DNA of 64,000 bases from Lysinibacillus irui (GTDB lineage Bacteria; Bacillota; Bacilli; Bacillales_A; Planococcaceae). The number at the start of each line of letters is the position of its first letter. The first letter of the stretch is position 1. Shown here piece by piece: positions 44,711 to 53,658 of this stretch. Under the pieces are notes generated by a model. The model was given only the letters and a program-made list of their open reading frames with translations, did no database searches and was not told where the DNA came from. Both the position numbers and the translations under genes were made by a program. The stretch is taken from positions 3,899,501 to 3,963,500 of the forward strand of contig NZ_CP113527.1 of NCBI RefSeq assembly GCF_028877475.1, given 5' to 3'.

Positions 44711-45438
44711 TGTCCATTCGTTTTAATCATTTCAAATAGTAACGGTACATTCGTCCCTCGTTGTAATGAATGGCAGCCTTCCATCAAAAATGACCAACTT
44801 TTTTTTATTTTTTCCCTATAAGGAAGCTCTGCACTAACCGGGAGGTAAGCACTTAAATAGTCCTCAATTGTGCCAGATAGATTGTCGATAAACTCGTCTG
44901 CTTTTTGTATTTTTTCTGTTGGAATTTCATTGCGTTCATCCCATAGGACATGCTCTAAATTCGTAGAAAAATAAAATAATTGATAAGGTACTTTCATTCG
45001 ATTAATGCTAAAGTGGTCATTGGCTATTAAAATTTTAGCATTCTTTGCTTTCATATCATTGCGTTGTTCAATTTGCTCTTTACGCTTTGCCGTTTTTACT
45101 AAAATAGCGTCCTCCGTATAAAACAGACTGTGCTCAATATTCTCATCCACTTTGACACATTCTGGTGCAATAAAGCAGCCATCTGCATCTGTAATATGAA
45201 CGACAGCAGTTAAGTCATTTGCTAAAAACTTATATTTTTCAAGATAGCTCTGAATCACCCTTACAACACTGTTTTTAATATTCGGTATACGTTTATGAGC
45301 ATCCCACTTTGTCAAAATATCTTCGCGTTGCACATCAAAACGTATGGTTGAATTAGCAAAATGAGCATCTAAATAATCCTCTAAAATGATTTGCTCTGTC
45401 TGTCCTTCCACAATGATCAACAATACCTTTTTAGTCAT
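44707..45438 (-). CDS. TOPRIM-like (RloB/AbiLii-like) protein, partner of the AAA ATPase
   Basis: 243 residues from ATG 45438. The N-terminus reads LLIIVEGQTEQIILEDYL (E11, E15) and is followed by VVHITDADGCF (D84, D86): a Glu strand-loop plus a D-x-D, the metal-binding pattern of TOPRIM nucleases as in RloB/AbiLii, AriB and OLD C-terminal domains. The rest is charged and helical. It overlaps the ATPase gene by 8 bp (ATGACTAA), so the two are co-translated. Role as a nuclease effector is inference; the family is only loosely recognised. Confidence 0.65.
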   Translation of the reverse strand: MTKKVLLIIVEGQTEQIILEDYLDAHFANSTIRFDVQREDILTKWDAHKRIPNIKNSVVRVIQSYLEKYKFLANDLTAVVHITDADGCFIAPECVKVDENIEHSLFYTEDAILVKTAKRKEQIEQRNDMKAKNAKILIANDHFSINRMKVPYQLFYFSTNLEHVLWDERNEIPTEKIQKADEFIDNLSGTIEDYLSAYLPVSAELPYREKIKKSWSFLMEGCHSLQRGTNVPLLFEMIKTNGQ

Positions 45439-46768
45439 GCTGAACCCCCGCTTTACGAAAGGCACGTTTTATTTTAAATGTTTTAGTTTCTTTATAAACC
45501 TCTTCATCCTGTCCGCCAAGTTGGATAGCACGCAGATAGACGTCTCTAGCATTATTCACTTCTTTAATACCTTTAAGCTGGATATAGCGGTGATGTTCAT
45601 TTGTCGTTGTGAACCATAAATTTTTAATAGCTAACACCTCTAACACACGTAGATTATGGGATGTAAAAATAAGTTGTCCTTTTCCACCCTCATCTATCAC
45701 TGTTAACAACTCACCCAACAAATATTCAAAAACACCTGAATCTAACTCATCAATAACGACACAAGCATTCGGATTATTGTATACGGCAATCAAGACACTA
45801 AGAACAGAAATGATCTTTAATATCCCCTCTGATTCTGTTCGTAGTGGTAATTCCCGTTCCCCGCGCTGTGATAAAAACTCAAACCGTATTCCCGGCTCTC
45901 CATTATCCATCATTTGTTTTGTAATCACATTAATTTTAATGGTCAGTCCAGGAATAATAGCTGTTAAAACACGATTACTTTGCTCAATTACTTCACACAA
46001 GGCATAGAATGCATCCTCTGGCAATATAGCTGGTCCATTTAAATCATAAGGAATTAGACCCCTCGTTTTCTCTAAATGTATACTAAATGGCATGATACGT
46101 TCTTCAAATAATGGTGCAATATTATGATTATTAACAACATGTAAATCTCTACTAAAATCAACAGCAATATTTTGCATGAGCTCCATTTCTTGCTCTGAAA
46201 GTCGTTCCTGTAATAAAGGCTTTAAATCTTTATGGAATAAAAAAGACGTATAACGCTTTCTTGCTATCTGTTGAATAACGAGTAACTGAATACGTGCCTG
46301 TTCACTCAAATCTGTTAGTCTTAATTTACGGATTTGTACATCCTTCTCTTTCGCAGCAAATAAAACTTTTGAACGCTTCCCTTTAGCATTTTCTCGATAA
46401 GAGAGTCGTTCCAGCGTCGTATATAGTCGATGCTGATCCTCCTGTAGCTCTACATAATAATCCACAAAAAAAGTACCGTATTGGTTTTCAACTAAAAACT
46501 CAACATGAATGCTGGCTGTATGCTCCCCTGCCAAAATGAGTCGCTTCTCTTGTGAAGGTAACTTCCCTTCAGTAAACCAACCTGATAACAGTGTTTTCAA
46601 TATACCGAATGCATCCACAATGGTTGTCTTTCCTGAGCCATTTTGTCCATAAAGCCCTACAACAGTTGCTTGAAAAAATGTCTCAAAATTTACTGCGAGT
46701 TTAATTTCACCCTGTCGTACATTACGAAGATTTTGTATGTTCATTTTTTTTATTTTAATGATTGCCAT
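45431..46768 (-). CDS. AAA (OLD/AbiL-like) ATPase
   Basis: 445-residue SMC/ABC-like ATPase of the AAA_15/AAA_21 type: Walker A GQNGSGKTT (41-49), a middle insertion of about 200 residues, signature-like LRTESEGILKII (about 308), Walker B VVIDELDSG near 340 and the following FTSHNLRVLE switch. Such ATPases pair with TOPRIM proteins in abortive-infection and PARIS-type systems and with RloB in AbiL. No operon partners other than the 8-bp-overlapping TOPRIM-like gene. No mobility genes flank it. Confidence 0.82.
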   Translation of the reverse strand: MAIIKIKKMNIQNLRNVRQGEIKLAVNFETFFQATVVGLYGQNGSGKTTIVDAFGILKTLLSGWFTEGKLPSQEKRLILAGEHTASIHVEFLVENQYGTFFVDYYVELQEDQHRLYTTLERLSYRENAKGKRSKVLFAAKEKDVQIRKLRLTDLSEQARIQLLVIQQIARKRYTSFLFHKDLKPLLQERLSEQEMELMQNIAVDFSRDLHVVNNHNIAPLFEERIMPFSIHLEKTRGLIPYDLNGPAILPEDAFYALCEVIEQSNRVLTAIIPGLTIKINVITKQMMDNGEPGIRFEFLSQRGERELPLRTESEGILKIISVLSVLIAVYNNPNACVVIDELDSGVFEYLLGELLTVIDEGGKGQLIFTSHNLRVLEVLAIKNLWFTTTNEHHRYIQLKGIKEVNNARDVYLRAIQLGGQDEEVYKETKTFKIKRAFRKAGVQHD

Positions 46769-46917
46769 TTGCTAAACATCCTTTTAGCTTTTTTCCCTAT
46801 TATAATGAAAATTGTTATATTTTATAACAAATTTGATTTAAACAACTTCTGGCCAAAAGCCTATAATAAAAATCGCACTAGGCATATGTTAGAAAAAATG
46901 AAGAAAGGTGTGTTTAA

Positions 46918-47364
46918 TTGGTTTATCCTAGATTAGCTCCAGAAGATTTCAACAGTCAATTTCGCCCTGGTATGAAAATATGGGTGACTCTCCCTACAGG
47001 CACTTACTCTGGTACATTAATTCGAACATTTGGAACTGGAGGAAGAACTGCAGAAATCCAACTTGATAATGGTCAAATAGTGACTGTTGATGTTAGTCAA
47101 ATAACTGCAGCAGGTACAGGAACACCACCTGGAGGCTCCTACCCTCCACCATACCCTTATCCATACCCATCACCTTATCCACCACAACCTTACCCACCAC
47201 GTCCGTATCCACAGCCATACCCATCACAACCTTATCCACCAATGCCATATCCACCGCAACCATATCCGCCACGTCCAGGGGGCCAATATCCTGGTTTTCC
47301 ACCACCATTAATACCAGGACTTCCGAATATACTACCAGGTAACTTTGGTAATCCACGACCATAA
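46918..47364 (+). CDS. Pro/Tyr-repeat protein with N-terminal SH3-like domain
   Basis: 148 residues from TTG 46918 (AAAGGTG seven bases upstream). Residues 1-66 look like a small beta-barrel (GMKIWVTLPTGTYSGTLIRTF, AEIQLDNGQIVTVDVSQI). Residues 70-125 are imperfect PYPPQPYPPRPYP-type repeats, then a Gly/Pro/Asn tail. No signal peptide. Similar Pro/Tyr-rich proteins occur in spore coats and exosporium, but this is an inference. Terminated by its own hairpin. Confidence 0.7.
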   Translation: MVYPRLAPEDFNSQFRPGMKIWVTLPTGTYSGTLIRTFGTGGRTAEIQLDNGQIVTVDVSQITAAGTGTPPGGSYPPPYPYPYPSPYPPQPYPPRPYPQPYPSQPYPPMPYPPQPYPPRPGGQYPGFPPPLIPGLPNILPGNFGNPRP

Positions 47365-47376
47365 TAACAACTAGAA

Positions 47377-47424
47377 AGGCTATTTCTTTGTTCGCTGAAT
47401 AAAGAAATAGCCTATTTTCATTTT
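47377..47424 (+). terminator. Terminator of the Pro/Tyr-repeat gene
   Basis: AGGCTATTTCTTT and AAAGAAATAGCCT form a 13-bp stem followed by ATTTTCATTTT. Confidence 0.8.
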
Positions 47425-47426
47425 AT

Positions 47427-47900
47427 CCCGATAATAAAAAAAATATGGAAAACTATAATATTTCCAAGCACAAGCAATAATCAAATAAGTACAAAAGACC
47501 TATAACAAAATTAAAAAAAGGGATTACAGCCAATGTTTTTTATTCAAGTGAAATTGGCTCAGTTTTGAGCATACTTCTTTTTTGTACTAGAAATCACCCT
47601 ACTTTTCGTAAAAATACATCCTACGATATGAAATAAATAGACAATTGAACTAAAAATTTATATTTATCTTTATTAAACCAACCTTTAAATAGGAAGTTTT
47701 CTGGGTTGTGAATCAATTTTTTTGGCAGTATAGTAGTTTAATGTTGGGGGATAAATAGATTATTTTGCATTTATACATATTTTGAGCGTACTTTAGCTTC
47801 TACGAATAACATCAGGCTCTAAGTATACAACACATTTACTGAATTATCCATTTATAGTTTTTGCATGAAATATTTGTTATACCATACTAGGAGGAAAAAC
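47427..47900. other. Intergenic region upstream of the chemoreceptor gene
   Basis: About 470 bp, very AT-rich. I see no ORF with a ribosome site and no riboswitch landmark. A weak hairpin (GCTCAGTTTTGAGC near 47551, T-rich afterwards) is the only structure. A sigma-D promoter for the chemoreceptor was looked for but not found convincingly. Confidence 0.4.
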
Positions 47901-49649
47901 ATGAAAAAACGCAAGAAGCAACATATGTCCATAAGTAAAAAATTAACTGCGATAATGGTAAGTATTTTATTATTATTTGGATTAGTTACTTTAGGTCTTT
48001 CTTATTATATAGTACGAAACAGTAATTTAACAGACATGGATCAATCACTATCTGACAAAGGTATGATATTAGCAAAAACCATTGATATCGATACATTACG
48101 ATCCATACTAGATAATCCATCAAAAAATAACTCTGATGCCCTTCGTTTAACAAGTGAAATGGATGCGATCAATGAAAACTCTGATAGTATTACCAATCTA
48201 TATTTAATTACAGTTAATGGGGAAAATATTAATGCTCCTGTTCTTTCATCTAGTATATTGGAATTAGGAGCTGAGTATAATCAAGATATGATTGCCATGG
48301 GGCTATCTCCAGATTTCCTAGCAAGAATCAAAGAAATTTTTAATACAAAAAAAGCAACGGCTACTGACATTTATAGCGATGAATTTGGTAGTTACAAAAC
48401 TGGTCTTACACCTATATTAGATGAGGATGGTAACATTTTAGCTGCTTATGCCATTGACTATGATGTATCCAGGGTAACTGCAAAAGCAATGTCTGAAGCA
48501 CTCTGGACATTATTAGTAACTGTTATTTTCTTAATTGGTTCATCCATTGCTGTATACAGTCTTTTAAGAAAAAAATTAACACCTATTCAACAACTGTCCC
48601 TACAGTCTAAAAAAGTAGCAGAAGGTAATTTAGAGCTTGACCCACTACCAGTTACATCAGCGGATGAAATCGGAACACTTACACAAAACTTTAACTCTAT
48701 GATTGAAACTTTAAAGAATGTTATTAAAAGCACAACAAATGTTTCTGCACGTGTTTCAAACACTGCTAATGTATTATCTGCCAATATGCAGGAAGCAACT
48801 GATTCTTACAATAATGTAGCTTCTTCTATGCAAGAAATTGCAAGTGGTGCTGACCTCCAAGTTCAAAAGGCAAAAGAAAGTACGATTACAATTGAAGAAA
48901 TGAGTATAGGAATTCAACGTATTGCAATGACTTCCAACGAAATTTCGGAGTCCTCGATCTTAGCATCAGAGGAAGCTGAAAGAGGCAATGAATCGACAAA
49001 TAAATCCGTCTCACAAATGAATGCTATTAGTAAAGCGGTTAATCAGTCTGCTGCTTCTGTCAAATTGCTTGGTGAGCATTCTAATAAGATCGAAGAAATT
49101 GTTGGGATTATTACAGGTATTGCTTCTCAGACCAATTTACTTGCATTGAATGCAGCTATTGAAGCAGCACGTGCTGGAGAAGCTGGTAGCGGCTTTGCAG
49201 TGGTAGCAGACGAAGTCCGTAAGCTTGCCGAACAATCTGAGGCATCTGCAAGAGAGATTTCTACCCTTATTTCTCATATCCAGCACGATACAAATGAATC
49301 GGTCAACATCATGATTCATGCTGTGGAAGAAGTAGATCATGGAATTGTCATGATCAATGATTCAGAAAAATCATTTAGTCAAATATTAACTTCCATTCAT
49401 CATGTGACAGGTCAAATTCAAGAACTCTCTGCCACAATTGAGGAAATGGCAGCTGGTATGGAAGAAGTGACGTCCGCTGTAAAAGATATGGAAGAGTTCT
49501 CAATCAATTCTAAAGATAATACAAGAGCTGTAGCAGCAACGTCTGCTTCTCAGCTGAACACGGTACAGCGAGTTTCTGAAGAAGCTCAAGTCTTATCCGA
49601 GTTATCTGACGAATTATTAAATGTTGTTCATACTTTTGTAGTGAAATAA
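47901..49649 (+). CDS. Membrane methyl-accepting chemotaxis protein
   Basis: 582 residues: TM1 (about 18-40), an extracytoplasmic single-Cache-like sensor (about 41-192; [28 protein letters not shown]), TM2 (about 198-218), HAMP (about 219-275) and the signalling hairpin, whose tip near 400-430 reads [19 protein letters not shown]. Ligand unknown. ATG 47901 follows AGGAGGAAAAAC; the frame begins 36 bp earlier without such a site. Single gene. The C-terminus lacks an obvious CheR-tethering pentapeptide. Confidence 0.9.
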   Translation: MKKRKKQHMSISKKLTAIMVSILLLFGLVTLGLSYYIVRNSNLTDMDQSLSDKGMILAKTIDIDTLRSILDNPSKNNSDALRLTSEMDAINENSDSITNLYLITVNGENINAPVLSSSILELGAEYNQDMIAMGLSPDFLARIKEIFNTKKATATDIYSDEFGSYKTGLTPILDEDGNILAAYAIDYDVSRVTAKAMSEALWTLLVTVIFLIGSSIAVYSLLRKKLTPIQQLSLQSKKVAEGNLELDPLPVTSADEIGTLTQNFNSMIETLKNVIKSTTNVSARVSNTANVLSANMQEATDSYNNVASSMQEIASGADLQVQKAKESTITIEEMSIGIQRIAMTSNEISESSILASEEAERGNESTNKSVSQMNAISKAVNQSAASVKLLGEHSNKIEEIVGIITGIASQTNLLALNAAIEAARAGEAGSGFAVVADEVRKLAEQSEASAREISTLISHIQHDTNESVNIMIHAVEEVDHGIVMINDSEKSFSQILTSIHHVTGQIQELSATIEEMAAGMEEVTSAVKDMEEFSINSKDNTRAVAATSASQLNTVQRVSEEAQVLSELSDELLNVVHTFVVK

Positions 49650-49654
49650 AAAAC

Positions 49655-49761
49655 GAAAGGGCTGCTCTTATAAGGAGGTTGATGTCCATTAGCTCCCGCA
49701 GAGAATTCATTCTGTGGAACTAATACATCAAACACTCCTTCATAAGTGTCTGCCCTTTTCT
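49655..49761. repeat. Long imperfect palindrome (MITE-like or structured RNA)
   Basis: Two arms of about 50 bases meet at a two-base centre near 49716. Matching blocks in order are GAAAGGGC, TTATAAGGAG, TTGATGT, ATTAG, TCC and CAGAAT, each with its complement in the opposite order on the right (ending GCCCTTTTC). No terminal direct duplication is evident. It lies between the chemoreceptor stop and the NRPS start and could also act as a long terminator hairpin. Confidence 0.7.
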
Positions 49762-49780
49762 AAAATAGGAGTTGTCATAA

Positions 49781-52700
49781 TTGAATACTAAACATAATTT
49801 TGATGTACACCCATCGCATAATCATACGTACTCTTTTGAGCCACAAAGTTTTCCATCCGATCGTATTCAACTTTTAAATGAAGAAGATTTACGGGCATAC
49901 AAAAAATTGAATCAAACAATAGCTGACTACGATAAAGATGCAACAATACCTGACGTATTTTATCAGGCTGCACAACAGTTTGCTGAACGAATTGCATTAT
50001 CATATGAGGGTGGCAAATTGACATACCGTCAGCTAAATGAACAATCCAACCAAGTCGCTCATATGTTAGTTGCAAACGGTCTTCAAAAAGGAAATCATGT
50101 GGCAATTTTTATGGAGCGTAGTAAAGAAACTGTCATTAGCTTACTCGGTGTCCTAAAAGCAGGTGGAGTGTATGTTCCTATAGATCCAAGCTATCCAAAA
50201 GAACGTTGTCAATATCTATTAAACGATACAGGTGCTCCATATATCTTAACGAAAAGCGAATATAGAGCTTTATTGAACGATTTCATACATAGTGATTCTC
50301 AAAAACATACCGTGTTAACTGTAAGCCAATCAGAGAACGGCTATTCACAGGAAAATATTCATTGTGAATTACATCCATCTGATTTAGCTTATATCATTTA
50401 TACATCTGGCTCAACAGGCAAACCAAAAGGTGTTTTGCTTAAGCATGGAGCTGTTATTAATTTAATTACAGATAATCAAAGAATCTACCATTCAACGGAA
50501 GATGATGTTTTTTCTCAATTTATCTCTTATAGTTTTGACCCTTCTGTCACAGAAACTTTTACTGCTTTCTTTTCAGGAGCAAGACTTCATATGCTAACAA
50601 GTGTAGAGCGTCTATCGATTGAAGCTTTTGCTGAAATGATTAGTCGTGAGCAAGTAACAACTGCCACTATACCAAATGCTTTCTTTACACAACTAGCGAC
50701 ACATTTACCTAAAGAATACCGAACAAAGCTAACTACTCTAAATTATTTATCTGTTGGTGGGGAAGCCCTACTGCCTGCTATTGTTCAAAAATGGCAGGAA
50801 AAATTCGGGCTATCTACAGAGATTATTAATGTGTATGGGCCAACTGAATGTACAGTACTGTCGTCCTATTTTAAAGTAAAGAGTCAGATAACAGACATGC
50901 AATCTAGCATCCCTATTGGTAGACCTGTCGCTAATTATGAGATGTATGTTGTAAATGCAGAGGAACAGCTTTGCCCTGTTCATGTAACAGGAGAGTTATG
51001 TATTGCAGGTGTTGGTTTAGCAGCAGGTTATTTACATCAGCCTGAGAAAACGGCTGAGGTCTTTGTTCCACATCTATTGAAACCGAACAAAAAAATGTAT
51101 CGAACAGGTGATTTAGTTCGCCTATTGCCTAGCGGTAATATCGAATTTGTCGGACGTAAGGATTCACAAATCAAAGTAAGGGGCTTCCGTATTGAGCTTG
51201 GAGAAATTGAAACCGTATTAAGTAATCATCCAAGCATTCAAGAAGTCGTCATTATTGCAAAGAAAATGTCTGATGGTAATAATCATTTATTTGCCTACTA
51301 TACGGTAGCAAGTGGTATGCAGCTTGACGAAGATATGTTAAGAGATTACTTAGCGAATCTTTTACCTGATTACATGGTGCCTGAGCGTTTTATGGAATTA
51401 CCTGAAATGCCTCTATCTCCTACAGGAAAAATTGATCGAAAACAATTAGCCTCACTGGAAGTAACCTTATCAAGAAGCACTACATATATTGCACCAGAAA
51501 ATGATACACAGCGTATGCTAGCTGCCGCATGGGAGTATGTGCTAGGTATCGAACCAATAGGTATTCACGATAATTTCTTCCACATTGGGGGACATTCTTT
51601 AAAAGTATTGGAAATTCTTGTACAAGTGAAAAAGCATATACCATTCTTAAAAATCCAGGACTTTTTCCAGTATCAAACCATTGCGGAGCTCGATCAATAT
51701 ATTCTTAGCTATCAGCCTGAAGCTGTTGATGTTCAGGAAAATGCAGCTCCAATTATTTTCAAGGATCTTATGGAACCAAGCCCGTTAGAAGTCTCACAAA
51801 CTGCGAAACCATTGCCAATGACTTCCGTATTATTAACAGGGGCCACAGGTTATTTAGGTAGCCATGTATTATACGAGCTGTTAACTACAACTGCTGCACA
51901 TATTTATTGTCTTATTCGACCAAGTGCTCATGTAACAATTGAAGAAAAGCTAATAGACAGTATGCAATTTTATTTTGGCAGTGCTTTTGCTGATCAGATA
52001 AAAGGCCGTATTACTGTTATCCAAGGCGACTTAGGAAAGCAACGCCTTCAATTATCTGATGCCGATGAACAAAAGATAATGGAAGAAATCACTACCATCA
52101 TTCACTGTGGTGCAGATGTACGTCATTTCGGTGCGACTGACCACTTTAATAATGTGAATGTTAACGGTACTCGCTATTTGCTGGAAATAGCCAAAAAGAA
52201 ACCAGGTGTACATTTCCATTACATATCAACAATTGGTATTCCAGAGGAGTTAGCTGCCCTTCAATGGGGACCAAATGAAGAAAAAGGGAATTTTAATTAC
52301 GACGTGAAATTGGATAATGTTTATACACAAAGTAAGCTAGAGGCAGAAAATCTTGTTCGAAATGCGGTTCAAGATGCAATTCCTGTTTCCATCTATCGTG
52401 TAGGTAATTTAAGCTGTCATTCTGAAACGGGAAAATTCCAACGTAATATCGATGATAACGCCTTTTACCGTATGATTAAATCAATGCTTTATTTAGGTAA
52501 GACACCTACGGCACAATGGCATGTTGACTTTACCCCAATTAATTATGCAAGTCAGGCCCTCGTTTCTCTGGCAGCACAATCAGCGGTGAATGGTCATGTC
52601 TTCCACTTATGTAACCCTGTGTCGATTACTTATTTAGAATTAATCGACACTATTAAGGAACTCGGTTATGACTTAACAATTGTGTCTACTCAGGAATATA

Positions 52701-52948
52701 CAAATTGGTTATTAAATGGTGAGCATTCGAAAGATGTACAGGAATTTTTATCATTAGCTATTGCACAGCTTGAAGGTGATGGAGCAAGTGACTCACCGTT
52801 TATCTTCAATTGCAAAAAAACTCTAGAATTTTTAGCTAATACGAAAATTGAATGTGCAGTACCAAATACAGCTTTTATTCAAAGAATGCTTCAATACGGC
52901 ATTGATACAGGCTACTTCCCTGAACCACAACAAGTCAACATAAGATGA
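49781..52948 (+). CDS. Single-module NRPS: adenylation, carrier, thioester reductase
   Basis: 1055 residues. The A domain (about 40-555) has A3 IIYTSGSTGKPKG near 204, YGPTE, GELCIAGVGLAAGY, YRTGDLVR, KVRGFRIELGEIE and A10 PLSPTGKIDRK. The PCP carries Ser ~606 in FFHIGGHSLK. The reductase (about 680-1050) starts VLLTGATGYLGSHV and has a catalytic Y-x-x-x-K (YTQSK). No condensation domain, so it activates one amino acid and releases it as aldehyde or alcohol. A hand alignment to GrsA keeps the amino-group Asp (SFDPSV) and shows a hydrophobic pocket (D-P-T-A-L-V-V-L). TTG start nine bases after AGGAG; overlaps the PPTase gene by 4 bp. Confidence 0.88.
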   Translation: MNTKHNFDVHPSHNHTYSFEPQSFPSDRIQLLNEEDLRAYKKLNQTIADYDKDATIPDVFYQAAQQFAERIALSYEGGKLTYRQLNEQSNQVAHMLVANGLQKGNHVAIFMERSKETVISLLGVLKAGGVYVPIDPSYPKERCQYLLNDTGAPYILTKSEYRALLNDFIHSDSQKHTVLTVSQSENGYSQENIHCELHPSDLAYIIYTSGSTGKPKGVLLKHGAVINLITDNQRIYHSTEDDVFSQFISYSFDPSVTETFTAFFSGARLHMLTSVERLSIEAFAEMISREQVTTATIPNAFFTQLATHLPKEYRTKLTTLNYLSVGGEALLPAIVQKWQEKFGLSTEIINVYGPTECTVLSSYFKVKSQITDMQSSIPIGRPVANYEMYVVNAEEQLCPVHVTGELCIAGVGLAAGYLHQPEKTAEVFVPHLLKPNKKMYRTGDLVRLLPSGNIEFVGRKDSQIKVRGFRIELGEIETVLSNHPSIQEVVIIAKKMSDGNNHLFAYYTVASGMQLDEDMLRDYLANLLPDYMVPERFMELPEMPLSPTGKIDRKQLASLEVTLSRSTTYIAPENDTQRMLAAAWEYVLGIEPIGIHDNFFHIGGHSLKVLEILVQVKKHIPFLKIQDFFQYQTIAELDQYILSYQPEAVDVQENAAPIIFKDLMEPSPLEVSQTAKPLPMTSVLLTGATGYLGSHVLYELLTTTAAHIYCLIRPSAHVTIEEKLIDSMQFYFGSAFADQIKGRITVIQGDLGKQRLQLSDADEQKIMEEITTIIHCGADVRHFGATDHFNNVNVNGTRYLLEIAKKKPGVHFHYISTIGIPEELAALQWGPNEEKGNFNYDVKLDNVYTQSKLEAENLVRNAVQDAIPVSIYRVGNLSCHSETGKFQRNIDDNAFYRMIKSMLYLGKTPTAQWHVDFTPINYASQALVSLAAQSAVNGHVFHLCNPVSITYLELIDTIKELGYDLTIVSTQEYTNWLLNGEHSKDVQEFLSLAIAQLEGDGASDSPFIFNCKKTLEFLANTKIECAVPNTAFIQRMLQYGIDTGYFPEPQQVNIR

Positions 52949-53601
52949 TTCAACAGGATATACAACTATTTGCCACGCCTCTAGGGCCTCAGTTAACACC
53001 ATCAGAATGGGATACTTTCAGCAAAGTACTCCCTTCTGATGTGAAAAAAAAGCTTAATCAATACAAGCATTGGCAGGACCGTCAAAGAGCATTACTAGGT
53101 AAGACTCTCATCAGATGGGCTCTTCTTCCATATTTAGATGATGCCTTATTACACACGGCACAGGATGAACATGGTCGCCCTTATATTGCAGGCCATCCCC
53201 ATTGGCAAGGTGATTTTAATCTTTCTCATTCTGGTGATTGGATTGTGTTAGCCGTAACACCTAGTGGGCGAGTAGGCATCGACGTTGAAGAAATAAAGCC
53301 TGTGAGTAAAGAGCTCATGCACTATGCACTTTCCAAGGCAGAGCAACAATTAGTCTCTCATCAGTCTCACCATGTTTTTTATGAGCTTTGGACTTTAAAA
53401 GAAGCATTCTTTAAAACAGGCCTATTGCCGAGTCGTTCACCCCATTTGCTGGATACGGTTGATATTAAAAGAACAAGAAAAGACCTTTCAACACAGTTAT
53501 TTTATCTCGATCCACTACACCCTGTATCTATATGCTGGAACAACGTATCCTCCACTATAAAAACCACAAAGTTAAATAGAGAGCAGCTTCTACAGAGATA
53601 A
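52945..53601 (+). CDS. Sfp-type 4'-phosphopantetheinyl transferase
   Basis: 218 residues: FNLSHSGDWIVLAV, GIDVEEIKP (Mg2+ ligands D and E) and LWTLKEAFFKT (W-x-x-K-E-A), the three Sfp signatures. It converts the apo carrier protein of the preceding synthetase to the holo form. Its ATG overlaps the stop of the NRPS gene (ATGA), so the two are made together. A terminator follows directly. Presence of a dedicated PPTase supports an active pathway. Confidence 0.92.
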   Translation: MIQQDIQLFATPLGPQLTPSEWDTFSKVLPSDVKKKLNQYKHWQDRQRALLGKTLIRWALLPYLDDALLHTAQDEHGRPYIAGHPHWQGDFNLSHSGDWIVLAVTPSGRVGIDVEEIKPVSKELMHYALSKAEQQLVSHQSHHVFYELWTLKEAFFKTGLLPSRSPHLLDTVDIKRTRKDLSTQLFYLDPLHPVSICWNNVSSTIKTTKLNREQLLQR

Positions 53602-53602
53602 C

Positions 53603-53652
53603 AAAAAAGCTATCCCATCATGTCCTTTATTCGACTCTCAGGGATAGCTCTT
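53603..53652. terminator. Bidirectional terminator
   Basis: AGCTATCCC and GGGATAGCT flank a 24-base loop; six A/T runs at the left end favour minus-strand termination of the importer operon. Confidence 0.7.
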
Positions 53653-53658
53653 TCAATA

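Noticed and set aside
47093-47364. CRISPR-like short repeats and an antisense Val/Met/Asp-rich ORF
   Set aside because: The period comes from PYPP codons in one reading frame; repeats are imperfect, without spacers of constant length, and the antisense ORF is their shadow.
47427-47440. Sigma-D-like CCGATAAT element upstream of the chemoreceptor
   Set aside because: The nearest TAAA is 24 bases away instead of about 15, and it lies roughly 470 bp from the gene.
49781-52948. Carboxylic acid reductase or Lys2-type aminoadipate reductase
   Set aside because: The domain order is the same, but the A-domain keeps the Asp that binds an alpha-amino group (SFDPSV), and the gene is coupled to an Sfp-type PPTase outside any lysine pathway. 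Not fully excluded.
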